A DNA stretch of 64,000 nt from an uncultured Bacilli bacterium (GCA_934700895.1 CAKUXV010000003.1:124001-188000), one strand, 5' to 3'; shown: positions 48,000-57,722, counted from the stretch's first letter. Notes: a model not told the origin generated them from the letters alone. Numbers and translations are program-made.

Positions 48000-49598
48000 T
48001 TATTCGAAATGAATGATCTTGGCATCGTCCTTGCTGAAGGTGAGGCGAGCCATGTATTTGCGGGCGCTCGAAGCTTTGACACTTGCGGAAATTCCCAACA
48101 ATTGTATTGCAATGATAGGGGTCGTGGCGATTAAGGCGACGACGCCGAAACCATTGGAATAGAAATCGGGAACAACCCCCGCATTTTCTGCGCTGGTTTT
48201 GGTTAAGCCGATAATTAAAGGAAGGATGAAAGAAGAAGACATCGGGCCGCTAGCGGTTCCACCAGAGTCAAAGGCCATTGCGGTGAAGATATCAGGGGTG
48301 AAAAGAGATAATAGCAAAGCGATGCAGAATAACGGAATCATGTAATAAAGGATGGAGAAGCGGTAGTAGGTGCGGATGGCTGCGAGCATAATGGCAACCC
48401 CAACCCCTAAGGACAAGGCAAACAAGACAGACGTTTTCTTGACGCGGCCATCGGAAATGGTCTCCATTTGGCCCGTTAAAACGTGGACAGCAGGCTCGCA
48501 AAGAATCGTGACAAGGCCAAGAACAAAGGTGATCAAGAAGATCGCCCAAGCGGGTTTAAAGCCCAATTCTTCTCCGACCACATACCCAATCGGGGTCATA
48601 ACGGCCGTGGCCGCGGAGAGGAAGAGGACCAAGCCGACATAAGAGATTCCGAAGCCAATCAACAATTTAAAAATGGAATGACGGGGGAGGTGGATGAATA
48701 ATTTATCGTAGATGAAGAAGATGACGAGAATTGGTGCCAAGGCAATCAAAACTTCAATCATGGATCCTAAACTGCCATTGATGGGGAAGAGGGCGTTGGC
48801 GAATTTCATCGCGATCGAGCTCGTGTCCGTGGTGGGGTAAACGTAATCGGGGACGTTGGCCTTAATCATGACCAAAATTGCCGTGGAAATGATGGGGCCA
48901 ACAGAAGCCAAGCCAACCAAACCGAAAGAATCGTTCGTCGCGTTTTTGCCGCCGCGAACCACGGCAACGCCAGCTCCTAATGCGAGGATAAAGGGGACGG
49001 TAGCACTGCCGGTAGTTACCCCACCTGCATCAAAAATGAATGGCAAGAGTTTGGCTTTGTTCGGGTCCATCGCAATGATGCAAACAATCATGAAAACAAT
49101 CGCGTAGAAGAGGCAGTACCAAAGTTTCAAAGGCTTGTGGTAGATGATACGAAGAATGCCGATGACGACAAATACTCCGACGCCGAGTGCGATTCCTCCG
49201 ATTAATACAAAAGTATTGAGCCATTCGTTACCAGGGATAATCGTGACTTGCTTGGACGTGATGAGGATGGAGGGTTCCGCGCAGGTGATCAAGGTGCCCA
49301 AAACAAAAGCAAACAAAATGACGATGAATATGTTTTCTTGTTGGGATAAAGAACTACCCATGTATTCGCCGACTTTGGAAAGCCCGGTTTCGGTTCCGAC
49401 TTGGAACAAAGCAAGCCCAAGAATCAAGACAAAAAGTCCGATGAGCAAAAGCCACGTATTCGACCAATCCATGGATCCATCGGGACGCATGGCGTTGATG
49501 TTGGTAACTCCAGTCAAAGATAGAATCAAAATGGCGATCACCATCGGGGCGATCGATAGGCTGGAAGAAATAAGAGCTGATACGTAACGATTTTTCAT
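48000..49598 (-). CDS. DUF1538 integral membrane protein
   Basis: 532 aa with ~12-14 hydrophobic segments in two homologous halves. Each half contains the characteristic acidic/Pro signature: T-C-A-E-P-S-I-L-I-T and L-C-E-P-A-V-H-V-L, followed later by F-D-A-G-G-V-T-T-G-S-A-T-V-P-F and F-D-S-G-G-T-A-S-G-P-M-S-S-S-F. This inverted or tandem repeat suggests a transporter or channel. DUF1538 is often found next to PII-like genes. A GGAGAAAGG site precedes the ATG and TATAAT lies at 49635-49630. Confidence 0.9.
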   Translation of the reverse strand: MKNRYVSALISSSLSIAPMVIAILILSLTGVTNINAMRPDGSMDWSNTWLLLIGLFVLILGLALFQVGTETGLSKVGEYMGSSLSQQENIFIVILFAFVLGTLITCAEPSILITSKQVTIIPGNEWLNTFVLIGGIALGVGVFVVIGILRIIYHKPLKLWYCLFYAIVFMIVCIIAMDPNKAKLLPFIFDAGGVTTGSATVPFILALGAGVAVVRGGKNATNDSFGLVGLASVGPIISTAILVMIKANVPDYVYPTTDTSSIAMKFANALFPINGSLGSMIEVLIALAPILVIFFIYDKLFIHLPRHSIFKLLIGFGISYVGLVLFLSAATAVMTPIGYVVGEELGFKPAWAIFLITFVLGLVTILCEPAVHVLTGQMETISDGRVKKTSVLFALSLGVGVAIMLAAIRTYYRFSILYYMIPLFCIALLLSLFTPDIFTAMAFDSGGTASGPMSSSFILPLIIGLTKTSAENAGVVPDFYSNGFGVVALIATTPIIAIQLLGISASVKASSARKYMARLTFSKDDAKIIHFE

Positions 49599-49629
49599 TA
49601 TGAGAGCCTTTCTCCTGTCTCAAGGTACA

Positions 49630-49635
49630 ATTATA
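49630..49635 (-). promoter_or_regulatory. -10 box of DUF1538/PII-like operon
   Basis: TATAAT on the minus strand, ~31 nt before ATG 49598, giving a normal leader that contains a Shine-Dalgarno. The -35 is weak. Confidence 0.5.
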
Positions 49636-49760
49636 CAAGGACGATTTTTGGTTGCACCATCCAAATATACAATGTATTAAAAAATAAAATTAAATTTGAT
49701 GGTAGGACAAGTTTTGCGTTTTTATCGCATTTTTTGACAAATGGACTAATCTATATGGCG

Positions 49761-50249
49761 ATGAAAAAGAAATTCGAACGTAGACTGCTTGATAAAGAGG
49801 CCGATTTTGCCCGGTTCGCCGAGCCGATATTGCAGGATGAACGTTACCTGGTTCTTCGCAATATCCCTCATCACGGCAACGTTTCAACCTATGATCATTG
49901 CTTGTCCGTGTGCTTAGAAGCCATGGAGTTTGCTTCTAGGAATCACGTGAAAGTAAACCCCTCGTCCTTAATTCGTGCTTCCTTGCTTCACGATTATTTT
50001 CTTTACGATTGGCACATTAAGCCACATCCAAAGCACCACGCAACCAAACATGGGGTTTATGCCGCCGTGAATGCATTGAAGGATTTTGGCCTTAATGTCG
50101 TGGAACGGAATGCCATTGAATCCCATATGTGGCCGGTGTGTTTATTCACCTTCCCTTTGTTTCGCGAATCTTGGATTGTCCAACTCGCGGACAAACGGGT
50201 GACGTGGAAGGAATTCCTTGCCCGGTTCGCCAAAAAGAAAGCGGCATAA
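49761..50249 (+). CDS. HD-domain protein
   Basis: 162 aa soluble protein with an HD-type metal site: H-G-N-V-S-T-Y-D-H (first His), S-L-L-H-D-Y-F-L (H-D pair near residue 82) and I-Q-L-A-D-K-R-V-T (C-terminal Asp). Such proteins hydrolyse phosphate esters or nucleotides; the target is unknown. ATG 49761 lies 8 nt after TAATCT; ATG 49755 and TTG 49734 are in-frame alternatives. There is no clear ribosome site. Divergent from the DUF1538 operon. Confidence 0.85.
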   Translation: MKKKFERRLLDKEADFARFAEPILQDERYLVLRNIPHHGNVSTYDHCLSVCLEAMEFASRNHVKVNPSSLIRASLLHDYFLYDWHIKPHPKHHATKHGVYAAVNALKDFGLNVVERNAIESHMWPVCLFTFPLFRESWIVQLADKRVTWKEFLARFAKKKAA

Positions 50250-50250
50250 G

Positions 50251-50272
50251 AAAAAAGCGGGCCGAAGCCCGC
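50251..50272 (-). terminator. Terminator of C69 dipeptidase gene
   Basis: GCGGGC-CGAA-GCCCGC at 50257-50272. On the minus strand it is followed by TTTTTTCTT. The plus-strand side lacks a T-tract. Confidence 0.75.
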
Positions 50273-50295
50273 AAATATAAAAGAGAAGTACTAGC

Positions 50296-51753
50296 TCAGT
50301 GATCCGAACGGCTGAACCCGTTTTTCATGTGCATGCTGGCTTCGTGGAGAACCTGGCTTAATAGCTTTTCGGTTGCTTCTTTGGCCATGTTCGCGACCTC
50401 TTGGTTGGCTTCTTCCCTGGATTTGCCCTTTAAAATGGCTTCATCGTTAAGACGAACCAGCGCGTGTCCTTTGGAAGCGACTTCTTCTTGGAAGCGTTCC
50501 ACGAAGATTTCGGTCGTTGCAAAATGAGGGTCTGCTAATGCGCCGATAAGGCGGATGTTCCAATAGTAGAAGGAAGTATCAGGAGCAGGACTCGTTTGGG
50601 ATAAATAGGCGGGGATGTCATTCACATTGGCATAAATCGGCAGCAATTCGTTATACATGTTAGAACCGAAGCCAATCCATTGAATGGCTGCAATTTTATC
50701 GTCGCGGTAAGGACGGATTTGGATGAGGGACAAGTCGTCGGTCCGAGAAATCCCAATTGGGCGGAATGGGGCCTTCCAATGGGGCTCATGGTTTTTGCCA
50801 TAGGGATCAAAAGGGGTTCCCTGATAATGGGAGGACAAAAGATATTTGATGTCTTCCAAGGTGATTTTTCGATCGGGGGTATCGCACCAAGGAATATCGT
50901 CGGAAAGAGGGGTGAAGTCCGCGCTCGGCCCATCAAAAGAATGCTTTTTGCCGCTTAAATAACGCTCGATATACCAGGACCGCGGGGTGTTATAGACGTG
51001 ATCGGAATCCGTGTGGGAGCCAAAAGCAAGGCGGGGGTTGAAGGGTTCGCCAAGGCTTAGGTCTAAATGGTTTTCCTTGATAAATACTTTCAAATCCGGA
51101 GAGCAAATGTACTCTTTTTGTTCCCCAAAAGCATCAGCAAAATCAAAGCGGTCCAGCCCAAAGGCATTAGGCATCGCGACATAGGAATCGTCGGGAACTT
51201 TCTTGGCGATGAAATGATGACCTCCGATCGTTTCTAGCCACCAAATCTCGTTTTTGTCGCTAAAGGCAATGCCATTAGACTCGTAGGTTCCGTATTCCGC
51301 CAGCAACTGTCCTAAGCGCAAAACGCCTTCTCTGGCGGAATGAATATAAGGCAAGACCAAGGCGACGATATCTTCTTCTCCAAGGCCGTTATAACGCTTC
51401 TCTCCGTTTTTCTCGCTTTTCCCAAGCAGGGGATCGGCGCCAAGGACCCGGGGGTTGCTCGTAATGGTCTCGGTGGCCGTCATGGCGACGTTAAGGGAAT
51501 TGATTCCGCTTGCTGCCCAAATGCCCTCGTCCTCTGGGACGTTTGGCGTGCAGGTGTACTGTAGGGGATTGTCCGGCAAATCGAGTTCTAAATGGGATAA
51601 ACGAGAATGATAATGCCGCGGTTGTTTGTCGGGGGAAACGACAATCATTTTCTTGGGCATGAAAATGCCGCTGGGGGAATCATCGTTTCTGGCGATGAGG
51701 GTCGAGCCGTCGTAGCTCGCTTTTCTTCCGACGAGAATGGTGGTACAGGCCAT
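50296..51753 (-). CDS. C69-family dipeptidase
   Basis: 485 aa N-terminal-nucleophile peptidase. It starts M-A-C-T-T-I-L-V-G, so Cys3 would be the nucleophile after processing; R-N-D-D-S follows near residue 22 as in PepD enzymes. Also present: G-I-N-S-L-N-V-A-M-T-A-T-E, G-T-Y-E-S-N-G-I-A-F and I-W-W-L-E-T-I-G-G-H-H. No signal peptide, so it acts in the cytoplasm, cutting dipeptides. An AGAAAGGA site is ~10 nt before the ATG. Monocistronic. Confidence 0.93.
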   Translation of the reverse strand: MACTTILVGRKASYDGSTLIARNDDSPSGIFMPKKMIVVSPDKQPRHYHSRLSHLELDLPDNPLQYTCTPNVPEDEGIWAASGINSLNVAMTATETITSNPRVLGADPLLGKSEKNGEKRYNGLGEEDIVALVLPYIHSAREGVLRLGQLLAEYGTYESNGIAFSDKNEIWWLETIGGHHFIAKKVPDDSYVAMPNAFGLDRFDFADAFGEQKEYICSPDLKVFIKENHLDLSLGEPFNPRLAFGSHTDSDHVYNTPRSWYIERYLSGKKHSFDGPSADFTPLSDDIPWCDTPDRKITLEDIKYLLSSHYQGTPFDPYGKNHEPHWKAPFRPIGISRTDDLSLIQIRPYRDDKIAAIQWIGFGSNMYNELLPIYANVNDIPAYLSQTSPAPDTSFYYWNIRLIGALADPHFATTEIFVERFQEEVASKGHALVRLNDEAILKGKSREEANQEVANMAKEATEKLLSQVLHEASMHMKNGFSRSDH

Positions 51754-51882
51754 AAATAAAAGGTCCTTTCTTCTAAAATTTACGCGAACTATTGTAAACG
51801 ATTTTGTGAAGGTAGCGGGAAACTACGCCCTATCTTCTTTTGATAGGAGTGCTAAAATAGCGCCACACGAAACGGTAACCTT

Positions 51883-52737
51883 ATGAATTTTTTACTATAT
51901 AACGAAAAAGCCGACGGAGGATGCGGCAAAGAAAACGCGATCGCCATCCTTCCCTCCCTTCAAGAAAAATTTCCTGCTTTAAAAGCTCAATCCGCGCAAG
52001 AATTGGACCCCAAAACCTTTTTGAAAAGTTTGTCCAAAGAGGACCATGTCGTCTTGATGGGCGGGGACGGCACCTTAAATCATTTTGTCAATTTGATCGA
52101 AGACGCTCCTCTTCCTTGCTCCTTTTGGTTTTGTCCTTCTGGAACAGGCAATGACTTTTTAAAAGACGTCAAAGAGCACAAAGACCCCAAAACGGGCCTT
52201 GTCCCCTTGAATGGCTTTCTCACCGACTTGCCATTGATTGAAGTCAAAGGAAAAACGTATCGCTTCCTTAACGGCATCGGATTTGGAATCGATGGGGAGT
52301 GCTGCGTGGAGGCGGAACGGAAAAAAGCCCGTGGAGAAAAAGACATCGATTATTCCAAAATCACGGTTCATTTGCTTTTCCACGGATTTGTTCCTCGCCT
52401 AGCCAAAGTCAAAGTCGACGGAACGGAAGTGAGCATTTCCCGTTCCTATTTGGCTTCGGCGATGAATGGACGTTATTATGGCGGAGGCATGTTGATTGCC
52501 CCCATGCAAAAACGAAATTCCCATTTATTGTCTTTGGTGGTTGTTCACGGACGCGGGAAATTGGGCACCTTGATGCTGTTCCCCAAAATTTTTAAAGGAA
52601 ACCATGTCCGGTCTAAGAAAAACGTCTACTGCGTCCAAGGCAAGGACATCGAAGTTCAATTCGATCGCCCCTGCGGACTCCAAATCGATGGAGAAGTGGT
52701 GGAAGACGTTACTTCCTACCGCGCCTATATCCGCTAA
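51883..52737 (+). CDS. Diacylglycerol/lipid kinase, YegS/DgkB family
   Basis: 284 aa. The nucleotide-binding V-L-M-G-G-D-G-T-L-N (near residue 58) and P-S-G-T-G-N-D-F (near 92) are the family hallmarks, followed by the second domain with N-G-I-G-F-G-I-D and a C-terminal L-Q-I-D-G-E. It phosphorylates diacylglycerol or a related lipid at the membrane face. TAAAAT (51853-51858) gives a ~18 nt leader without a good ribosome site. A terminator follows. Confidence 0.9.
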   Translation: MNFLLYNEKADGGCGKENAIAILPSLQEKFPALKAQSAQELDPKTFLKSLSKEDHVVLMGGDGTLNHFVNLIEDAPLPCSFWFCPSGTGNDFLKDVKEHKDPKTGLVPLNGFLTDLPLIEVKGKTYRFLNGIGFGIDGECCVEAERKKARGEKDIDYSKITVHLLFHGFVPRLAKVKVDGTEVSISRSYLASAMNGRYYGGGMLIAPMQKRNSHLLSLVVVHGRGKLGTLMLFPKIFKGNHVRSKKNVYCVQGKDIEVQFDRPCGLQIDGEVVEDVTSYRAYIR

Positions 52738-52740
52738 GAA

Positions 52741-52769
52741 AATCGCTTCCCTTGCGGAAGCGCTTTTTA
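52741..52769 (+). terminator. Terminator of lipid kinase gene
   Basis: CGCTTCC-CTTGC-GGAAGCG (52744-52762), then CTTTTTAT. Confidence 0.85.
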
Positions 52770-52805
52770 TTCTCCTTCGTTTCAATTCGTATACAATGTT
52801 CCCAT

Positions 52806-55751
52806 ATGGAAAAGTCCTTGTATAGCCTTGGAATCGATGTGGGGTCCACCACTGTCAAAACAGTTCTTCTCGACGCGGGCGGGAGTTTGCTTTACGGCAA
52901 CTATCTTCGCCACGCCTCGAAAGTGAAAGAGACGACCCTTTTGGAATTAAAGGAAATCGAAGAGCAATATGGCGATATTCCTTTGAATGTCTCCTTAACC
53001 GGCTCGGCGGGACTCGGATTAAGCGAACGAGCGGGCATCCCTTTTGTCCAAGAGGTGCAATCGTCTTATTATGCGATTAAAGTCCTTTACCCGAATGCGG
53101 ATTGCGCGATTGAACTTGGAGGAGAAGACGCCAAAATCATCTTCATCACCGGCGGGCTAGAAGAGAGAATGAACGGCCAATGCGCCGGGGGAACCGGGGC
53201 GTTTATCGACCAAATGGCCACACTTTTGCATTTGACTCCCTCCGAGATGGATGAGTTGTCTCTCCGTGCCCAAAAGGCTTATCCCATCGCCTCCCGTTGT
53301 GGTGTTTTCGCTAAAAGCGACATCCAATCCCTTTTAAATTCCGGCGCCAGCAAAGAAGACGTCGCTCTATCGATTTTCTACGCGGTTGTCGATCAAACGA
53401 TCGCGGGCCTTGCCCAAGGAAGAGAAATCAAAGGACACGTTCTCTTTTTAGGAGGTCCGCTTTTCTTCCTTCAAGGACTCCGCAAAGCCTTCAAAGACCG
53501 CCTTCGCTTAGAGGAAGATGAGGCGATTTATCCGGAAGACGCTTCGATTTTCGTGGCGCGCGGAGCAGCCTTATATTCCCAAAAAGGTGGCAAGGCCTTC
53601 TCGCTGTCTGCCTTAATTCGTCAGCTCGAATCCGCCGATGTTTCCGGCCAGGTGATTTCCGGGAAGCCTCTTTTCTCCAGCCAAGAAGAATTCAGAACGT
53701 GGCTGAAACGTCATGAGGACCGTTTTGATGTTCCTCGGGGAAATCTTTCCACTTATGAAGGGAAAGCTTACCTGGGGATCGACGCAGGGAGCACGACCAC
53801 CAAGTTGGTAATGCTGGGGGAAAGCGAAGAAATCCTTTATCAAAGCTATGCCTCCAACGCTGGTCTCCCCATTGAAAAAATCGCAGGGGAAATCCAAAAG
53901 ATCTACGACATCATCAGCCCCAATTGCCATATCGTTTCTAGTGCCGTGACCGGATATGGAGAAGATATGATTCGTTCTTCTTTAGGCGTGGATTATGGGC
54001 TCGTAGAAACCGTTGCCCATTTCCGGGCCGCCAAGCATTTCTGCCCGAATGTCGATTTTGTAATCGATATCGGAGGGCAGGACATCAAATGTTTTAAGAT
54101 TCATGGCGGGGCGATTGATTCCATCATGCTCAACGAAGCTTGCTCCTCGGGATGTGGATCCTTTTTGCAAACTTTCGCCGCCTCCCTAGGATACGAAGTC
54201 GAGGATTTCGCCAAAGCCGGTTATTACGCGCCAAATCCCGTCGAACTGGGTTCCCGCTGCACGGTATTCATGAATTCTTCCGTGAAGCAAGCCCAGCGAG
54301 AAGGAGCAAGCCTGGCGGATATTTCGGCCGGCTTATCTCGGTCCGTGGTCAAAAATGCCCTTTATAAAGTCATCCGCGTCCGTTCGGCGGAAGAACTGGG
54401 TGAGAACATCGTTTGCCAAGGTGGTACGTTTTTAAATAACGCCGTTCTTCGTTGCTTTGAGCAAGAAATCGGAAAAGAAGTGATACGTCTGCCGATTTCC
54501 GGCCTGATGGGGGCTTATGGAGCGGCATTATACGCGAAAGAAAAAGGCGGGCTGGGTGGCCTTATTTCCAAAGAAGCCCTTGGGGATTTTTCCTATACCT
54601 CCCGCCATGTGACGTGCCATGGCTGCACCGCCCATTGTTCCCTCAGCATGCTTCGCTTCCCCAATGGCAAAACCTTCTTATCCGGCAATAAATGCGATAA
54701 GCCAGAGGGGAAAAGCGGCGGGGACGATTCGCTGGATATCTATGCTTATAAGAGGAAACGCCTGGAAGAAAGGCTTCCTCAACCCGATTACCCCTGTGCG
54801 AAAGTGGGCTTGCCCCGCGCTTTATGCATGTATGAACAATTGCCGTTATGGGATGCTTTCTTTAAAAAACTGGGTTTTGAAACCGTAGTATCCCCCTATT
54901 CCAACCGCGCTTTGTATCGCGCTGGTCAAAAGACGATTCCTAGCGACACGGCCTGCTACCCAGCCAAACTCTTCCATGGCCACATCGATTATTTGATCCA
55001 ACAAGGCGTGGATTTCATTTTCTATCCCAGCGAATCCTATAACGTGGATGAGAAACGGGGAGACAACCATTTCCAATGTCCCGTGGTCGCATATTATGGC
55101 GAGCTTTTGCGCCAGAATGATTCGCGCCTCGACAAGAAGAATTTTTTAGATCCCTTCGTAGAGCTGCCCGCCTTTTCTAGCACGGTCAACCAACTTTATG
55201 ATTTGTTGAAACGCTTCGGCGTAAGAAAAAACGAAGTCAAAGTCGCCCTTCAATTCGGCTTGGATGAACTCCTAAAATACCGGGAAGATTGCAAACAGGA
55301 AGGGGAAAGAATTCTGCGGGAAGCCCGGGCAAAAAAGATGCCAATCATCGTTTTGGCGGGACGTCCCTACCACGTAGACCCGGAGATCAATCACGGGATA
55401 GACCGTTTGCTCGACCGACTGGGCGTAGCCGTTTTAAGCGAAGATTCTTTGCGCTTCGGCCCCAAAATTCGCCCCCACGTCCTCAACCAATGGACCTATC
55501 ACGCTCGACTTTATGACTGCGCAAACCTCTGCACCCAAAATGAAGATATGAACCTGGTTCAGCTTGTAAGCTTTGGCTGTGGGGTGGACGCCGTCACTAG
55601 TGATGAGGTCCGTCGCATCCTCGAAGAAAAAGGGCGTCTATACACCCAAATTAAAATCGATGAAATCAGTAACCTCGGCGCGGTGAAGATCCGTCTCCGT
55701 TCTTTGCTAGCCGCCCTGGAAGAAAGGGAAGAGCATGGATCCCGAAATTAA
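52806..55751 (+). CDS. 2-hydroxyacyl-CoA dehydratase activator-like protein, two ATPase domains plus DUF2229
   Basis: 981 aa. Two ASKHA-type BadF/HgdC domains sit in tandem. Domain 1 has L-G-I-D-V-G-S-T-T-V-K (residues ~8-18), G-Q-C-A-G-G-T-G-A-F and S-R-C-G-V-F. Domain 2 has L-G-I-D-A-G-S-T-T-T-K (~340), D-I-G-G-Q-D-I-K, E-A-C-S-S-G-C-G-S-F and S-R-C-T-V-F. The Cys residues would hold the [4Fe-4S] cluster. A DUF2229-type region follows from ~690 (V-G-L-P-R-A-L-C-M-Y-E). The partner at 55735 is a separate gene here, whereas many relatives are single ~1400-aa fusions. ATG 52806 follows TACAAT by 8 nt, with no ribosome site. The substrate is unknown. Confidence 0.9.
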   Translation: MEKSLYSLGIDVGSTTVKTVLLDAGGSLLYGNYLRHASKVKETTLLELKEIEEQYGDIPLNVSLTGSAGLGLSERAGIPFVQEVQSSYYAIKVLYPNADCAIELGGEDAKIIFITGGLEERMNGQCAGGTGAFIDQMATLLHLTPSEMDELSLRAQKAYPIASRCGVFAKSDIQSLLNSGASKEDVALSIFYAVVDQTIAGLAQGREIKGHVLFLGGPLFFLQGLRKAFKDRLRLEEDEAIYPEDASIFVARGAALYSQKGGKAFSLSALIRQLESADVSGQVISGKPLFSSQEEFRTWLKRHEDRFDVPRGNLSTYEGKAYLGIDAGSTTTKLVMLGESEEILYQSYASNAGLPIEKIAGEIQKIYDIISPNCHIVSSAVTGYGEDMIRSSLGVDYGLVETVAHFRAAKHFCPNVDFVIDIGGQDIKCFKIHGGAIDSIMLNEACSSGCGSFLQTFAASLGYEVEDFAKAGYYAPNPVELGSRCTVFMNSSVKQAQREGASLADISAGLSRSVVKNALYKVIRVRSAEELGENIVCQGGTFLNNAVLRCFEQEIGKEVIRLPISGLMGAYGAALYAKEKGGLGGLISKEALGDFSYTSRHVTCHGCTAHCSLSMLRFPNGKTFLSGNKCDKPEGKSGGDDSLDIYAYKRKRLEERLPQPDYPCAKVGLPRALCMYEQLPLWDAFFKKLGFETVVSPYSNRALYRAGQKTIPSDTACYPAKLFHGHIDYLIQQGVDFIFYPSESYNVDEKRGDNHFQCPVVAYYGELLRQNDSRLDKKNFLDPFVELPAFSSTVNQLYDLLKRFGVRKNEVKVALQFGLDELLKYREDCKQEGERILREARAKKMPIIVLAGRPYHVDPEINHGIDRLLDRLGVAVLSEDSLRFGPKIRPHVLNQWTYHARLYDCANLCTQNEDMNLVQLVSFGCGVDAVTSDEVRRILEEKGRLYTQIKIDEISNLGAVKIRLRSLLAALEEREEHGSRN

Positions 55752-56973
55752 ACAAAGAAACGCCTTGTTCAAAAAGATGAAGAGGGAGCACTATACGGTT
55801 TTGATCCCGGATATGTGCCCTATTCACTTTGCCTTGATTGCCAAAGAAATCGAAAGGCGCTTCGGCATAAACGTTCAAATTGTCACCCCAACGGGCCGTC
55901 AAGCCAAAGACGATGGCCTCACCGCGGTTCATAACGATGCCTGCTATCCCGTCATCATCACCTGCGGGGCTTTTATCGCCGAACTTCGAACCGGAAAGTA
56001 CGATTTAAATAAAACCGCGGTCATGATTTCCCAAACCGGCGGGGGATGCCGGGCTTCCAATTACCTTTCCTTGTTCCGCAAAGCCTTCGAAAAGGAATTC
56101 CCCCAAGTCCCCGTCTTATCTTTCAATCTTTCCGGCCTAACCAAGGATACGGCCCTTCCCATGCCCCTTGGCTTTATTCTCGCTGCTTATCAAAGCGTTT
56201 TATACGGGGATTTCTTGATGAATCTTGAAATGCAAGCCCGCGCCTATTTTGACGAAGAAGAAGTGAAGAAAGTTACACAGGCGTGCATCGATAAACTTCA
56301 AAGGCAATTGGGGCACCCCTCTTATTTCAAGGCCAAGAAAAACGAGAAATGGATCCTCCAGGCCTTTGCCCGTTTTGCTCCGCCCAAGACCAACCGAAAA
56401 CCCCGCGTAGGAATCGTCGGGGAGATTTACGTAAAATATTCCCCTTACGCGAATAACCACTTGGTGGATTATCTTTTTCATGCGGGAACCGAACCCACTT
56501 TGCCCTCGTTAAACGAATTCGTCCTTTACTGCGTGAAGAACTATTTTATTGATCACGATTATTATGGAAGAAATCGGGCCATCATGCCATTTTTGAAATC
56601 CTTTTACCGTCATTGCCTACGCTTAAACGACAAGGCGGCGAAGATGCTAAAAGGAACCACTTTCCTCCCCTATGCGGACTTTGAAGAAATTGCAGAATGC
56701 GGCAAAAAAGTCATTAACCTAGGCGTGAAAATGGGCGAAGGCTGGGTCATCCCTGCCGAGATGGTCCATTATGCGACTCACGGAGTCAAAAATATCGTCG
56801 TCGTTCAGCCGTTTGGCTGCCTCCCCAACCACATCGTGGGGAAGGGAATGATTCGTCCGGTAAAGGAACTTTGCCCCGACGCCAATATCGTTCCCTTGGA
56901 TTTTGATGCATCCAGCACAAGCGTTAATCAAGAAAATCGTCTAAAATTGATGTTAAGCAATATCACAGAATAA
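55735..56973 (+). CDS. 2-hydroxyacyl-CoA dehydratase D-component-like protein
   Basis: 412 aa, overlapping the activator gene by 17 nt in another frame. Conserved Cys-containing segments are P-D-M-C-P-I-H, N-D-A-C-Y-P-V-I-I-T-C-G, T-G-G-G-C-R-A-S-N-Y and Q-P-F-G-C-L-P-N-H-I-V-G-K-G, as in the C-terminal part of the large fused activators. It probably carries a second Fe-S cluster and receives the electron from the ATP-driven activator. GGGAAGAG precedes the ATG. A real (R)-2-hydroxyacyl-CoA dehydratase substrate protein is not seen nearby. Confidence 0.85.
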   Translation: MDPEIKQRNALFKKMKREHYTVLIPDMCPIHFALIAKEIERRFGINVQIVTPTGRQAKDDGLTAVHNDACYPVIITCGAFIAELRTGKYDLNKTAVMISQTGGGCRASNYLSLFRKAFEKEFPQVPVLSFNLSGLTKDTALPMPLGFILAAYQSVLYGDFLMNLEMQARAYFDEEEVKKVTQACIDKLQRQLGHPSYFKAKKNEKWILQAFARFAPPKTNRKPRVGIVGEIYVKYSPYANNHLVDYLFHAGTEPTLPSLNEFVLYCVKNYFIDHDYYGRNRAIMPFLKSFYRHCLRLNDKAAKMLKGTTFLPYADFEEIAECGKKVINLGVKMGEGWVIPAEMVHYATHGVKNIVVVQPFGCLPNHIVGKGMIRPVKELCPDANIVPLDFDASSTSVNQENRLKLMLSNITE

Positions 56974-56983
56974 AGGAGATATC

Positions 56984-57718
56984 ATGGCTAAGAAAGCGAA
57001 AAGAGAAGATTTTGACCCCATTTTGTTCCAAGGGATTGCCCATCGTGGCCTCCATGATGCAAACAAAACGGAGAATGGATTAAATGCCTTTAAGGCAGCC
57101 TTGGAGAATGGCTATGCCATCGAACTGGATATCCATTTAACCAAAGACAACGAGCTTTTGGTTTGCCATGACGACAATTTAAAACGCACGACGGGAAAAG
57201 AAGGAATCATCGAAGATTTGACCTTAGGAGAAATCCGAAACGGATACCGTCTTCTAGACGGAGAAGTGGTTCCAACGTTCCAAGAGGTTTTAAACCTAGT
57301 TCAGGAAAAAACCCCGATTGTGGTCGAACTCAAGGTTCATCAAAAGAACTTCCGCCCCTTGGCCAAAAAGGCGATGGAGGTGCTTCGTTCTATTCAAAAC
57401 AAGAAACGCATCACCCTTATTTCTTTCGATCCTCGCGCATTGCATTGCTGCCGCAAAAGCCCCTTCACCCGCGGGCTGCTCGTCTGCAAAAACAGCGAAT
57501 GGGTGTTCCGCCTCCGGGGATTCTTCGAATATCTGGATGTCGAAGAATGTCTCTTGATTACCCCTAAATACCAAAAGGAGAGGAAGAAGGGCCGTCTATT
57601 GAACGTATGGACGATTCATAACGAGAATCAGTTAAAGGAAATTCGCGGCCAATTCGACATGATCACGTTCCAAGACTTGGGAACGGAACGAATCCATGAA
57701 TATTTAAAAGAAGAATAG
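56984..57718 (+). CDS. Glycerophosphodiester phosphodiesterase
   Basis: 244 aa without signal peptide, hence cytosolic. GDPD motifs: I-A-H-R-G-L-H (catalytic His near residue 19), E-N-G-L-N-A-F, E-L-D-I-H-L-T-K-D and C-H-D-D-N-L-K-R-T-T (second His), then V-V-E-L-K. It hydrolyses glycerophosphodiesters to glycerol-3-phosphate and alcohol. AAAGGAG precedes the ATG, 10 nt after the previous stop, so it is probably in the same operon as the activator pair. Confidence 0.93.
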   Translation: MAKKAKREDFDPILFQGIAHRGLHDANKTENGLNAFKAALENGYAIELDIHLTKDNELLVCHDDNLKRTTGKEGIIEDLTLGEIRNGYRLLDGEVVPTFQEVLNLVQEKTPIVVELKVHQKNFRPLAKKAMEVLRSIQNKKRITLISFDPRALHCCRKSPFTRGLLVCKNSEWVFRLRGFFEYLDVEECLLITPKYQKERKKGRLLNVWTIHNENQLKEIRGQFDMITFQDLGTERIHEYLKEE

Positions 57719-57722
57719 GATG

